A DNA stretch of 64,000 bases from BP-133 sp040756995 (lineage in GTDB: Bacteria; Actinomycetota; Acidimicrobiia; IMCC26256; BP-133), in contig JBFLYK010000012.1 in assembly GCA_040756995.1 (NCBI GenBank), positions 62,001 to 126,000 on the forward strand. Direction: 5' to 3'. This document shows, in pieces, positions 1 to 9,023 of this stretch (position 1 is the first letter of the stretch; each line of letters opens with the position of its first letter). The notes under the pieces are model-generated. The model had not been told where the DNA came from and ran no database searches. It saw nothing but the letters and a program-made list of their open reading frames with translations. The position numbers and the translations under genes are program-made.

Positions 1-1
1 C

Positions 2-502
2 GGGTTCCTCGACGCGCTGACCGAAGAGGGCATCGACGTCGCCGGACAGCCCGTCCTGGTCCTCGGCGCCGGTGGCGCGGCGCGGGCGGTGATCCTGGCG
101 CTGGGCCGGGCCGGGGCGTCCGTGACGGTGGCGGCCCGCCGGCCGGAAGCCGCCGAATCAGCCGTCTCCCTGGTGTCGGGCGCCCGGGCGATCCCGTTCG
201 GGGCCGTGGACCCCTCGCCGTACTCCCTCGTGGTCAACGCCACGCCGCTCGGAATGTCGGGCGGGGATCCGCTGCCGGTCGACCCGGAGGCGCTGCACTC
301 CAGGCAGGCCGTCGTCGACCTCGTCTACCACCCCGCCGACACGCCTCTCCTCACCGCCGCCCGGGCCAAAGGAGCCCCGGCCATCAACGGCCTGGGAATG
401 CTCCTCCACCAGGCCGCCCGATCCTTCTCGCTCTGGACGGGGCAGGCCGCACCGCTCGACGCCATGCGCGCCGCGGTGACCGCCGCGCTCGCCGAGCGCT
501 GA
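2..502 (+). CDS. aroE: Shikimate dehydrogenase, C-terminal part (5' end outside window)
   Basis: This enzyme reduces 3-dehydroshikimate to shikimate with NADPH in chorismate synthesis. Only the last 166 or so residues are present; the reading frame is open from base 2, so the N-terminal substrate domain lies upstream. The visible part is the NADP-binding Rossmann domain with the glycine-rich loop VLGAGGAARAV followed by a basic VAARRPE stretch that would contact the NADP phosphate. The family NATPLGM motif and a C-terminal GLGMLLHQA motif are both present. Other shikimate genes (aroC, aroK, aroB, aroQ) lie about 26 kb downstream, separated by pil and accessory genes. It is convergent with the next gene. 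Confidence 0.93.
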   Translation, partial: GFLDALTEEGIDVAGQPVLVLGAGGAARAVILALGRAGASVTVAARRPEAAESAVSLVSGARAIPFGAVDPSPYSLVVNATPLGMSGGDPLPVDPEALHSRQAVVDLVYHPADTPLLTAARAKGAPAINGLGMLLHQAARSFSLWTGQAAPLDAMRAAVTAALAER

Positions 503-508
503 ACGCCG

Positions 509-1339
509 CTACTTCGTGCGGGCGCTGGTGAGGAGGGCCATGACCGCGCCGCGGTCCAGACCGTCGGCCAACGGATCGCCGTTCTCGGCCTCGGGGTCGG
601 ACTCGGACTCCGTCTCGGCGGCGGGCTCGTCGACCTCGACCCGTCCCCGCTCCCGGCCCGCCTTCGGCCCCGGGCGGGCGCCGTTCTCCCCGGAGGACCC
701 GGCCGGAGCAGCGGCCGCCGCCGGTGCCTCGGATCCCGGCGCCGATGTGGCCGGATCAGCGGCGTCGATCTCGACCAGGCCGGCCTGCACCAGGCTGCGG
801 AGGGTCTTGCAGACGGTGAACTCACCGCCGTCGAGGACCCGGATCAGCGCGCTGACCCGCCGCCGCCCGTCGATACCGGTGACGACCCGCCACTGGGCGG
901 CGTCGAGCGTGATCGGGCCGCCGCTCGGCGGTTCGGGCACCAGCCGGGGTCGGGCCTCGATCGACGGGATGACGGTGATGATCTCCCGCCACTCCGCCAT
1001 GCGCCGTTCGGTCTCCACCAGGAGTCCGGTGACGTCGACGCCCTTGTCGGCCGGCCACGACGGCCGCCGGTCGGGTTCGAACTCGAACGAGCCCTCGCTG
1101 TAGCGGAAGAGCTCGAAGCAGACGTCGTGGAGCCGCTCCAGCAGATCACCGCCGGAACCCGGGGCGGGCGGCCCGGTCTGCCCACCGGCCTCGCCGGCGC
1201 AGACCTTGCCGTCGGTGAACCACAACACGCCCTGGCCGGTCTCGGCCCGGATGTGGAGGGCACCGGTTTTACCCGTCCCGGCGAGCAGTTCGCACAGCTC
1301 GGGGAGGCTGAGAGTGTCGAGCGTTCCGCTGAGGGCCAT
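509..1339 (-). CDS. DUF4388 (PATAN-like) domain protein
   Basis: This is a 276-residue protein of unknown specific function. The N-terminal ~100 residues fit the DUF4388 pattern: a GTLDTLSLPELCELL opening, then KTGALHI and a glycine-rich GVLWFTDGKV turn. That domain is commonly found in bacterial signalling and gliding-type proteins. The middle carries a second folded segment (residues roughly 140-195) resembling a winged-helix end, and the last ~75 residues are low-complexity Ala/Glu/Pro-rich with acidic runs. The ATG start is preceded by an AGG-type site. It is convergent with aroE. A regulatory or scaffolding role, possibly tied to pili nearby, is inference only. Confidence 0.7.
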   Translation of the reverse strand: MALSGTLDTLSLPELCELLAGTGKTGALHIRAETGQGVLWFTDGKVCAGEAGGQTGPPAPGSGGDLLERLHDVCFELFRYSEGSFEFEPDRRPSWPADKGVDVTGLLVETERRMAEWREIITVIPSIEARPRLVPEPPSGGPITLDAAQWRVVTGIDGRRRVSALIRVLDGGEFTVCKTLRSLVQAGLVEIDAADPATSAPGSEAPAAAAAPAGSSGENGARPGPKAGRERGRVEVDEPAAETESESDPEAENGDPLADGLDRGAVMALLTSARTK

Positions 1340-1445
1340 GGGTGGCGTCCCTGCCTTTCGAGGGTTGCAATGGAATCTCGGCCCAGCCGGACAACCGGCT
1401 GAAGCGGTGTCGGCACTCTTGGGTGATCGGGGCAGAAGGTGGGGG

Positions 1446-1451
1446 TAGCCT
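1446..1451 (+). promoter_or_regulatory. Candidate -10 hexamer (TAGCCT) upstream of the dioxygenase gene
   Basis: TAGCCT matches the TANNNT actinobacterial -10 pattern and recurs in front of several genes in this window. Here it lies 30 bases before the ATG at 1482, leaving room for a short leader carrying a purine-rich GAGGGG ribosome site. No good -35 is seen. Confidence 0.35.
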
Positions 1452-1481
1452 CCGTTAAGAGACCGTTATGAGGGGGGCGCG

Positions 1482-2390
1482 ATGCAGCCGGAAGAGGTCC
1501 TCGCCCACGAACCCCGGGTGCTCACCCAGCAGCAGCGGGAGTTCTACTTCGAGAACGGTTACCTCCTCGTCGAAGCGGTGGTCGACCAGGCGTGGCTGGA
1601 CCGTCTCCGGGCGGCGACCGACGAGATGATCGACCGCAGCCGGTCCCTGACCCGCTCCGACCGGGTCTTCGACCTCGAGCCGGGCCACACCGCCGACGAG
1701 CCCCGGCTGCGCCGGCTCACCAGCCCCGTCGACCATCACCCGGACTACTGGGCCTTCGCCTCCGGGTCCGTCCTCCCCGACATCATGGCCGACCTCGTCG
1801 GGCCCGACGTGAAGTTCCACCACAGCAAGCTGAACTTCAAATGGGCCAGAGGCGGCGAAGAGGTCAAGTGGCACCAGGACATCACGTACTGGCCCCACAC
1901 CAACTACTCGCCCCTGACCGCCGGGCTTTACCTCTACGACTGCGGCCCCGACCAGGGCCCGCTGATGGTCGTGCCCGGCAGCCACAACGGCGAGCTGTTC
2001 TCCCAGTACGACGACGGCGGCACGTGGGTCGGCTGCCTGTCGGAGACCGACGTGAAGGCCGTGCCGGTCGAGACCGCCGCCGAGCTCACCGGCCCGGCCG
2101 GATCGATCACGATCCACAACTGCCGGGTGGTGCACGGCTCCCGGCCCAACACCGCCGACGCCGGCCGGCCGCTGCTGCTCAACGTGTACTCCGCCGCCGA
2201 TGCCTTCCCCTACACGGCGAACCCGCTGCCCAGCAGCCACGCCGGGGAGATCGTCCGGGGCCGGCCCGCCCGGTGGGCCCACCACGACCCCCGGCCGTGC
2301 CTCATTCCGCCCGACTGGTCCGGCGGCTACACGTCGCTGTTCGCCCTCCAGCAGCAGGAGAAGTGGGAGGACGTTCAGAGTCGGGCCTGA
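1482..2390 (+). CDS. Phytanoyl-CoA dioxygenase family (PhyH-like) Fe(II)/2-oxoglutarate oxygenase
   Basis: This is a 302-residue predicted non-haem iron, 2-oxoglutarate-dependent oxygenase. The iron-binding HxD pair is visible in WHQDITYWPH (about residue 130), followed by the GPLMVVPGSHNG strand typical of PhyH proteins. The distal histidine is in NCRVVHGS with an arginine (SRPN) suited to the 2-oxoglutarate carboxylate, so the catalytic triad looks intact. The family hydroxylates varied substrates, from phytanoyl-CoA to ectoine and natural products, and the substrate here cannot be read from sequence. It sits alone between a divergent DUF4388 gene and pilB, with a strong hairpin after its stop, so it is probably monocistronic. 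Confidence 0.85.
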   Translation: MQPEEVLAHEPRVLTQQQREFYFENGYLLVEAVVDQAWLDRLRAATDEMIDRSRSLTRSDRVFDLEPGHTADEPRLRRLTSPVDHHPDYWAFASGSVLPDIMADLVGPDVKFHHSKLNFKWARGGEEVKWHQDITYWPHTNYSPLTAGLYLYDCGPDQGPLMVVPGSHNGELFSQYDDGGTWVGCLSETDVKAVPVETAAELTGPAGSITIHNCRVVHGSRPNTADAGRPLLLNVYSAADAFPYTANPLPSSHAGEIVRGRPARWAHHDPRPCLIPPDWSGGYTSLFALQQQEKWEDVQSRA

Positions 2391-2426
2391 GCCGCCGATA
2401 TCAGCGTGGAAGGTTCCAAGTTCACT

Positions 2427-2450
2427 CCCGGGGACACCCCGTCCCCCGGG
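2427..2450 (+). terminator. Strong GC hairpin after the dioxygenase gene
   Basis: CCCGGGGAC (2427-2435) pairs with GTCCCCCGGG (2441-2450) around a five-base loop. No T-run follows, so it could be a terminator of the GC-hairpin type common in actinobacteria or simply a structured spacer before pilB. Confidence 0.4.
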
Positions 2451-2498
2451 GCCCCCTAGCCGGAGCCCACCCTGCTTTTCCGCCAGCCGCTCGGAGAG

Positions 2499-4154
2499 AT
2501 GCTGCTGTCCGAGGGCCTGATCACTCAGGCCCAGCTCGACGCGGCCTTGAAGGCCCAGGCGGAGCGGGGCCTCCCCATCGGCCAGCTGCTGGTCGAGGAG
2601 GGCGCCGTCACCGAGGCCGTCCTCATGGGAGCGCTGGCCCGCCAGCTCGGCCTCGAGTTCGTCGACCTGGCCGAGTACCCCATCGACCGGGGAGCCGTTG
2701 CCCTCGTCCCCGAGGCCATGGCCCGCCGTCTTCTCGCCCTGCCGGTCACCTGGGCCGAGGACCGCCTGGTCATCGCCATGGCCGACCCCGGCAACGTCCT
2801 GGCCGTCGACGACCTCCGGGCCGTGACCGGCGCCGAGGTGACGATCGTCGTCGCCACCCGGACGCAGCTGGCCGAGGCCATCGACCGGTTCCACCGTCTC
2901 GACGCCGAGGTCGACGAGGTCGCCCAGATCGCCGCCGAGGAACTGGCCGTCGACGACGACGAAGCCCTCGCCCGGGACGCCGTCGAGGACGCCCCGATCG
3001 TCAAGTTCGTCAACCTCCTCATCGCCCAGGCGGTGGCCGACCGGGCGTCGGACATCCACGTCGAGCCGACCGAGCACGACCTGCGGATCCGGTTCCGGGT
3101 CGACGGCGTGCTCCACGAGGTCATGCACTCGCCCCGCTCGATCCAGGGGGGCGTGATCAGCCGGCTGAAGGTCATGGCCGACATCAACATCGCCGAGCGC
3201 CGCATCCCGCAGGACGGCCGGATCTCGCTCAACGTCGCCGGCAAGGGCGTCGACCTCCGGGTGGCGACGCTGCCCACGGTCTACGGCGAGAAGGTCGTCA
3301 TGCGGATCCTGGACAAGAGCCGGGCCCAGCTCGGCCTGGCCGACCTCGGGTTCCACCCCGCGGTGCTGCCCCGGTTCGAAAGCTGCTTCCGCAAGCCCTA
3401 CGGAACGATCCTCGTCACCGGGCCGACCGGCTCGGGGAAGTCGACGACCCTCTACGCCACCCTCAACGTCCTGAACTCGCCGGACAAGAACGTCATCACC
3501 GTCGAAGACCCGGTCGAATACCGGCTGCCGGGCGTCAACCAGGTCCAGATCAACCCCAAGGCCGGGCTGACCTTCGCCTCCGCCCTACGCTCGATCCTGC
3601 GGTCCGACCCCGACATCGTCCTCGTCGGCGAGATCCGGGACCGGGAGACGGCCACCATCGCCATCGAGGCCTCGCTGACCGGTCACCTCGTGCTGTCGAC
3701 ACTGCACACCAACGACGCCGCCTCCACCCCGATGCGGCTGGTGGAGATGGGCGTCGAGCCGTTCCTGGTCGTGAGCGCCCTCGACTGCGTGGTCGCCCAG
3801 CGGCTGGCCCGCAAGCTCTGCGACCGGTGCCGGGAGGAGTACGAGCCGACCCACGCCGAGCTGACCGAGGCGGGCTGGCCCGCCGCGCTCCTGAAGGCCG
3901 AGGGCCCGCCGACCCTGTACCGGGCCGTGGGCTGCGCCGCCTGCTCCCGCACCGGCTACCGCGGCCGCCTCGCCGTCCACGAGGTCATGGTGATGACCGA
4001 GGAGCTCCGCCGGATGGTGGTGGAACGGGAGTCGTCGGAAGACCTCAAGAAGACGGCGCTGTCCCAGGGGATGCTGACGCTCCGGGAGGACGGGCTGGTC
4101 AAGGTCGCCCAGGGCAAGACGACGCTCGAGGAGCTGTTCCGCGTCATCGCTTGA
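2499..4154 (+). CDS. pilB: Type IV pilus extension ATPase PilB (GspE family)
   Basis: This hexameric ATPase powers pilus polymerisation. The N-terminal ~150 residues form a MshEN/GspE-N domain (MLLSEGLITQAQLDAAL). The ATPase core has Walker A GPTGSGKST near residue 307, an aspartate box VEDPVEY, Walker B DIVLVGEIRD near 371 and STLHTND. A four-cysteine zinc site follows (CDRC near 441, CAAC near 478), which marks PilB/GspE rather than PilT. An in-frame TAG at 2457 limits the start. ATG 2499 has its purine run touching the codon, while CTG 2472 has GGAG six bases upstream and would add nine residues including LGEM, which fits the family N-terminus. The other pil genes are 14 kb downstream. Confidence 0.95.
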   Translation: MLLSEGLITQAQLDAALKAQAERGLPIGQLLVEEGAVTEAVLMGALARQLGLEFVDLAEYPIDRGAVALVPEAMARRLLALPVTWAEDRLVIAMADPGNVLAVDDLRAVTGAEVTIVVATRTQLAEAIDRFHRLDAEVDEVAQIAAEELAVDDDEALARDAVEDAPIVKFVNLLIAQAVADRASDIHVEPTEHDLRIRFRVDGVLHEVMHSPRSIQGGVISRLKVMADINIAERRIPQDGRISLNVAGKGVDLRVATLPTVYGEKVVMRILDKSRAQLGLADLGFHPAVLPRFESCFRKPYGTILVTGPTGSGKSTTLYATLNVLNSPDKNVITVEDPVEYRLPGVNQVQINPKAGLTFASALRSILRSDPDIVLVGEIRDRETATIAIEASLTGHLVLSTLHTNDAASTPMRLVEMGVEPFLVVSALDCVVAQRLARKLCDRCREEYEPTHAELTEAGWPAALLKAEGPPTLYRAVGCAACSRTGYRGRLAVHEVMVMTEELRRMVVERESSEDLKKTALSQGMLTLREDGLVKVAQGKTTLEELFRVIA

Positions 4155-4168
4155 AGCCTGAGCTGCGT

Positions 4169-4174
4169 TAGCCT
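4169..4174 (+). promoter_or_regulatory. Candidate -10 (TAGCCT) for a leaderless transcript
   Basis: TAGCCT ends eight bases before the GTG of the lipoprotein gene, the spacing expected if transcription begins at or next to the start codon. No clear -35 is seen. Confidence 0.4.
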
Positions 4175-4182
4175 CGCTCGTC

Positions 4183-5163
4183 GTGCACCGACGCCGGCCA
4201 ACGATCCTCGCTCTGCTGACGCTCTTCCTCGCCGTGGTGGTTTCCGGTTGCAGCAGCGACGACAAGAGTGCGAGCGGGGACGAGTCCACCACCACGACGT
4301 CGACGACGGCCCCCGTCCCCGTCGTCCCGGCCGTCACGGTCACCGCCCGGGACTACGGCTTCGAACTTCCGGCCGTCGTCGAGGGTGGCGTCATCCGGAT
4401 GACCCTCCAGAACAGCGGCAAGTTCAAGCACGAAGCCGTGATCGTCGGCGCCGGCGACACCCCGGTGGCGCAGCTCACCCGTGATCTGACGCCGATCGTG
4501 CAAGGGGAAGGGAAGGCGACGCCCGCCTACCTCCGCTTCCACGGCGGCGTGTCGCTTGTGCCTGGTGGCGCCACCGCCGAGTCGACGCTCACCTTGCCGG
4601 TGGGGAAGTACGTCCTGGTCTGCACCTTGACCGACATCGACAGTCTCGATTCGGACAAGGCGGCCGGAGACGCCGAGGAACCGTCCGCCGAGGAGCTGCA
4701 GTTCCACTACGAGCGCGGCATGGCCGCCCCCTTCGAGGTGACGACGGCCAACGCGGCGGTCATGCCCACCACCGACGGCACGATCGTGGCCAAGGACTGG
4801 AGCTTCGAGCTGCCGCCGCTCGCCCCGGGCGCCCGGACCCTGACGTTCCGCAACGACGGGCAGCAGGACCACAGCCTGGCCGTCGCCGTCTGGGCCGACG
4901 GCGTCAGCGCCGAGGCGGCCAAGGCGGCGTTCGAGACGCTGCTGCGGGCCGACGAGGAGCACCCGCCGCCCGACGGCCTCCCGACGCCGGTGGACGTCGC
5001 CTTCGCCGGTCCTCTCAGCGCCGGCGGTCAAGCGACGTTCTCCGTCGACCTGAAACCGAACCGGACGTTCGTCTTCGCCTGCTATTTGTCCGACCGCAGC
5101 GGCGGCGACCTCCACGCCATGGGCAAGGGCATGGTGGCCTACGCCACGACGCCGAGCGGCTAA
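4183..5163 (+). CDS. Lipoprotein with two cupredoxin-like domains
   Basis: This 326-residue secreted lipoprotein has a basic N-terminus, a hydrophobic core and a VSGC lipobox placing the lipidated cysteine near residue 23. A Ser/Thr-rich linker precedes two similar halves. Each half begins with a (K/R)DxxFELP-type strand, has a histidine in a turn (KHEA, QDHSL) and a late cysteine strand (VLVCTL, VFACYLSD). That resembles cupredoxin folds in which His and Cys bind copper, and the duplication suggests one domain copied. The second half has a GMVAYA end where a plastocyanin-type ligand would sit. Copper binding is inference. The stop overlaps the stop of the convergent serine hydrolase gene. 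The GTG start is probably leaderless. Confidence 0.6.
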   Translation: MHRRRPTILALLTLFLAVVVSGCSSDDKSASGDESTTTTSTTAPVPVVPAVTVTARDYGFELPAVVEGGVIRMTLQNSGKFKHEAVIVGAGDTPVAQLTRDLTPIVQGEGKATPAYLRFHGGVSLVPGGATAESTLTLPVGKYVLVCTLTDIDSLDSDKAAGDAEEPSAEELQFHYERGMAAPFEVTTANAAVMPTTDGTIVAKDWSFELPPLAPGARTLTFRNDGQQDHSLAVAVWADGVSAEAAKAAFETLLRADEEHPPPDGLPTPVDVAFAGPLSAGGQATFSVDLKPNRTFVFACYLSDRSGGDLHAMGKGMVAYATTPSG

Positions 5164-6317
5164 CGGCTGGCGTACAGCGCCGGTTCGTAGTCGATGAGGA
5201 GCTGGAAGGCCGCCGGGTCGGCGAAGGGCAGGGTCTGGGTGAAGATCGATCCGGTCAGCCGGTTCGTCGGGTCGACCCAGAAGTGCGTGTTGAACACCCC
5301 GGCCCAGGCGCCGCTCCCCGCGGCCCGCATGCCCGGCACCGGCTCCTCGTTGAGCAGCAGCCCGAGGCCCCACTTGAGGCCCGGCCCGAGGGCGATGTCG
5401 CAGGTGACCATGGGGTCGGCGGTCTTGATCTCCGGCGGGAAGTAGAGCGCCCCGATCTGGTTGCGGAAGGCGGCCTGCACGGTTTCCGGGTCGAGGATCC
5501 GCTCGCCGTTCAGTTCGCCTCCGCCGAGCAGCATCCGCTGGAACTGCAGGTAGTCCCGGGGCGTGGAATACAGGCCGTGACCGCCGGCCCAATACTCGGG
5601 GCTCTGCGCCCAGTCGAGCTCGGTGGCGATCCACGCTCCGTCGGGACCCTTGAAATGCACCGGGATGCTGTTGGCCCGCTGCTCAGCCGACATGAGGAAC
5701 GTCGTGTTGTTCATGCCGAGCGGCCGGAGGATGTTCTCGGCCAGGTACTTGTCGAGCGACTGGCCGGCGACGGCTTCGACCACCAGGCCCAGCCAGTCGA
5801 TGTTGATGCCGTACTCGAACCTCGTCCCCGGGTCGGCGACCATCGGCGCTTGGAAGATCCGCTTGAGCCCCGAGAGGATGTTGGGGTTCCCCGTCACCTG
5901 CTCCCAGCGGTTGATGTCGGCATTGATGAAGAAGTAGCCGAGCCCGCTGGTGTGCGTCACGAGGTGGAGCACGGTGGCCCGGGTGGCCGGCGGCCGCAGC
6001 CGGGGCGTGTCGCCGTCGAATCCGTCGAGGACCTGAACCTCGGCGAACTCCGGCCGGTAGGTGTCCACCGGGGCGTCGAGGTCGAGGACGCCGCGCTCCA
6101 CCTGCTGGAGGGCGGCCACGGTGGCCACCATCTTGGTCATGGAGGCGATCCGCAGCATGGTGTCAGGGGTGACGGCGTCGCCGCTGTCGGGCGTGCGGGT
6201 CCCGGCCGCGCCTTCGTAGACCACCCCGTTGTCGTCAGCCGCCATGGCGATGACGCAGGGCACTGCACCCGAATCCACACCCGCCTTCAGGACCTGATCG
6301 ATCTGCCGGACGCTCAT
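5160..6317 (-). CDS. Serine hydrolase, beta-lactamase class C/EstB-like family
   Basis: The 385-residue protein has the class C beta-lactamase/esterase fold signatures. The nucleophile motif SxxK is ASMTKMVA near residue 64. The second motif is a tyrosine element (YGINIDW), and a C-terminal GVFNTHFW stretch replaces the KTG box, as in EstB-type esterases and penicillin-binding-like hydrolases. There is no obvious signal peptide, which favours a cytoplasmic esterase or lactonase over a drug-inactivating lactamase. ATG 6317 (MSVRQ) is chosen because GAGGGAGAG lies just upstream; the frame stays open far upstream but with non-coding composition. The substrate is unknown. Confidence 0.85.
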   Translation of the reverse strand: MSVRQIDQVLKAGVDSGAVPCVIAMAADDNGVVYEGAAGTRTPDSGDAVTPDTMLRIASMTKMVATVAALQQVERGVLDLDAPVDTYRPEFAEVQVLDGFDGDTPRLRPPATRATVLHLVTHTSGLGYFFINADINRWEQVTGNPNILSGLKRIFQAPMVADPGTRFEYGINIDWLGLVVEAVAGQSLDKYLAENILRPLGMNNTTFLMSAEQRANSIPVHFKGPDGAWIATELDWAQSPEYWAGGHGLYSTPRDYLQFQRMLLGGGELNGERILDPETVQAAFRNQIGALYFPPEIKTADPMVTCDIALGPGLKWGLGLLLNEEPVPGMRAAGSGAWAGVFNTHFWVDPTNRLTGSIFTQTLPFADPAAFQLLIDYEPALYASR

Positions 6318-6394
6318 TCCTGTCTCTCCCTCGTCGTCGCCGTGCGGCGGACAACGCTCGTCCACCGCGGCCGCCGGGTCAAGAGCCCGGTCGT

Positions 6395-8953
6395 TCAATC
6401 GAACCGTTCGGCCACGACGTCGACGAGGCGCCGCCCCGCTTCCACCGGCCCCGAGGCGCCGCGGCGCTCGAGGGTCACACCGACGGCCAGCAGCAGCGAA
6501 CCACCGGCGGCCAGCCAACCCCAGGTCGGGACGGAGGCCAGCGTGCCCAGCGACTCGTGGACGGTCACGGCCACCAGCAGCGCCGTTCCGGTGACGAGCG
6601 GCCCGGCCAGGCGCCGCCCACCGCCGGCGACGACCGCGGCGGTGCCGACGGCGCCGGCCACGAGGGCGTGGAGTCCGCTCCCGCCGGCGATGCGCTCGAC
6701 GAGGGCGGAGCCGCCGAGCAGCACCACCGCCGGGGCATAGGCGACCCACGACGACGGCGGATCTTCCGAGCGGCGCAGGTGCAGCCCCGCACCGACCAGC
6801 AGGGCCGCCACCGGAGCGAGGTAGGCGTCGGTGGCCGTTACTTCGGACAGCTGCAGGTGCGATCCGATGGCCACGCACAGGACAGCTCCTCCGGCGCCCA
6901 TGACGGCCGGCCGGTGGGCGACCAGACCTCCGGCGACCACCAGGCCCCCGGCGATCAGCAGCCCGTGGGCGTGGGTCCGGGGATCGTCGCCGGCGAGGAC
7001 CAGTCCCGCCATGACGCCGATGCCGGCGGCGATCAGCAGCGGCAGCCGCCACCGCTGATCGACCACCAGGGCGAGGCCGGCCCACACCACCGCTGACACG
7101 CACAGGACCAGCCCGGTGGCGGCGGTGTCGAGCCCGCCGCGCGAGGCCACATCGGCCACGACCAGCTGCACGGTGACGGCCGCCCCAAGGCTGACTATCG
7201 GCTTGTCCCGTCCGACGGCGTCGACCACGGCCAGCACGGTGGCCAGCGCCAGCGCCGGCAACGCCCGCTCCGGTTCCGACCCCGTCACCCACACGGCCGC
7301 CAGCACCGCGCCCGTCCGGGCCATGGCCGGCAGGACCGCCGTCGGCTCCAGCCCGGCCGCGATGGCGAAGCACGCCGCGACCGCCAGCAGCGAGTTGACG
7401 ACGACACCACCGTCCAAGGACCCGAGGCCGCAACCGATCAACGCCGCACCAACGGCTGCGACGGTGAGCGCCGCCCCTTCGGCCGTCGTGGTGGTCGCCC
7501 GCCGATCGGCGTGGCGGGCGGACCACGTGGCGACGGCGGCGCCGGCCAGGCCGGCCACGACCGTGGCCCACTGCCACCGCACCGTGGTGAGCGGCGCCCA
7601 GAGCACGAGGGCCCCGGCCACCAGGCGGGCGGAGCGGCGGGGCGCCGTCGCCAGCACGGCGGCGAGCCCGATGCAGGCGGCCGCCGTGGCCGGTCCCGAC
7701 GTTGTGCCCTGGGCGACGGCGGCGACGGCGGCCGGCACGACCAGCCAGGCGTGCCGCCCGGTCGCCGCCTGCACGGCCCGGCCGAGGGCCGCGCCGTCGC
7801 CCATCGGCTCCTGGCGGGCGCCCATGAGGAACCAGCCCACGGCCAGGAGGCCGAGCGCCGCACCGAAGATCGGCTCCGCCTCGAAGCGCTCGCCGAAGAA
7901 CTCGAAGTTGTTGGTGACCGGGCTGATCACGAAGCACCAGACGGCGGCCGTCCACCCGACCATGACGGCGGGGATCTCGGCCAGCAGGGCGGTACCGGCT
8001 GCGACCGGCGCCCAGAAGTGGTCCCGGCGGGCGACGAGCGCCGCCACCTCGACGGCCACGAACAGACCGGGCAACGCCAGCCACGCCGCCGGACCCGACA
8101 GGTCGACGGCCACGCCGGCGGTGATGACCCCCGCGGCGAACACGCCGACGGCCAGCGCCGCCAGCGCACCGTCCCGCCGGCTCTTGGCCTCTCGACCGAT
8201 CACCCCGGCGGCCAGCAGCCCCGATCCGACGGCGGCCCACCCTGCCGCCCGGCCGGCCAGGCCGAGCTCCGTGAGTACCCCCAGCCCGGCGTGTGACCCG
8301 ATCCGCAGCGCGTCGGCCGCCACCGCCGCGAGCATCGGCGCCAGACCGGCCAGGGTGGCCCACGCCAACGCCAGCCGGCGGATGACCGCCTCGCTCCGGT
8401 CGGTGGCCTCATCGGCGGCGCCGTCCTCTACCCCGTTCGATTGACGGCGGGCCTGGCCGGCGGCCGACCCGGCGGTGACGGCGGCGGCCACGGCCGCCAG
8501 GACCAGCAGGAGCGGTGCGGGGACCGGAGAGACGGCCGCCACGCCGGCGGCCACGGCGACCGGCGCCGCGCCGGCGGCCGCCGTGAGGACGATGGACTTC
8601 GACGCCGCGGCCAGGGCGGCGAGCGCCGCTCCGGCGGCCAGACCCTCGGCCAGCAGGAGTCCCCGCCAACCGAGTTGCAGCCGCACGGCGACAGCGGCCA
8701 CGTCGACGGGGATCAGGAGGGCGCCCAGATGGAACAGGACGTCGCCGGTGGCCGGCAGCGTGCGGCTCAACGCCCGCCCGCCGAGCAGGAAGGCGCCGGT
8801 CAGGGCGCCGACCACGCCGAGCTTGGCGGCGTCGGGCAGGTCGTCCCAGCGCACGGCGATGAAGAGGGCGGTGGCGGCCAGGAGCAGGAAGGCGCCGGTT
8901 CCGGCGACCCACACGGCGCCGGTGCGGTTCGGGGTGGTGTCGGTGGTGTCCAT
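6395..8953 (-). CDS. Large polytopic membrane protein of unknown function
   Basis: This 852-residue protein consists almost entirely of Ala/Val/Leu/Gly-rich hydrophobic helices, roughly two dozen, with short loops. The first helix (AGTGAFLLLAATALFIAV) is followed by RWDDLPDAAKLG and a repeated two-helix pattern, reminiscent of DUF2157-type predicted membrane proteins. One longer loop near residues 165-190 is charged. No transporter or enzyme motif is recognised. The next gene upstream on the same strand is a two-component system with about 70 bases between them, so this protein could be a target, but nothing in the sequence proves it. The frame is real: its translation is hydrophobic throughout with no stop over 2.5 kb. 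Confidence 0.75.
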   Translation of the reverse strand: MDTTDTTPNRTGAVWVAGTGAFLLLAATALFIAVRWDDLPDAAKLGVVGALTGAFLLGGRALSRTLPATGDVLFHLGALLIPVDVAAVAVRLQLGWRGLLLAEGLAAGAALAALAAASKSIVLTAAAGAAPVAVAAGVAAVSPVPAPLLLVLAAVAAAVTAGSAAGQARRQSNGVEDGAADEATDRSEAVIRRLALAWATLAGLAPMLAAVAADALRIGSHAGLGVLTELGLAGRAAGWAAVGSGLLAAGVIGREAKSRRDGALAALAVGVFAAGVITAGVAVDLSGPAAWLALPGLFVAVEVAALVARRDHFWAPVAAGTALLAEIPAVMVGWTAAVWCFVISPVTNNFEFFGERFEAEPIFGAALGLLAVGWFLMGARQEPMGDGAALGRAVQAATGRHAWLVVPAAVAAVAQGTTSGPATAAACIGLAAVLATAPRRSARLVAGALVLWAPLTTVRWQWATVVAGLAGAAVATWSARHADRRATTTTAEGAALTVAAVGAALIGCGLGSLDGGVVVNSLLAVAACFAIAAGLEPTAVLPAMARTGAVLAAVWVTGSEPERALPALALATVLAVVDAVGRDKPIVSLGAAVTVQLVVADVASRGGLDTAATGLVLCVSAVVWAGLALVVDQRWRLPLLIAAGIGVMAGLVLAGDDPRTHAHGLLIAGGLVVAGGLVAHRPAVMGAGGAVLCVAIGSHLQLSEVTATDAYLAPVAALLVGAGLHLRRSEDPPSSWVAYAPAVVLLGGSALVERIAGGSGLHALVAGAVGTAAVVAGGGRRLAGPLVTGTALLVAVTVHESLGTLASVPTWGWLAAGGSLLLAVGVTLERRGASGPVEAGRRLVDVVAERFD

Positions 8954-9023
8954 GGCCCCAGGGTGAGGCCGCCGGCGATCGGCGCCTATCCGGGGCGGCC
9001 CTCATCCGGGGCTGGGGAACCCC

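Noticed and set aside
1592..4171. Plus-strand 859-codon frame over the dioxygenase and pilB genes
   Set aside because: It is an Arg/Pro-rich out-of-frame shadow of two well-supported genes.
6318..8363. Upstream extension of the serine hydrolase reading frame to a 1067-residue protein
   Set aside because: The extra translation is Arg/Gly-rich shadow of the antisense-frame membrane protein gene; a clear ribosome site and family N-terminus mark ATG 6317.
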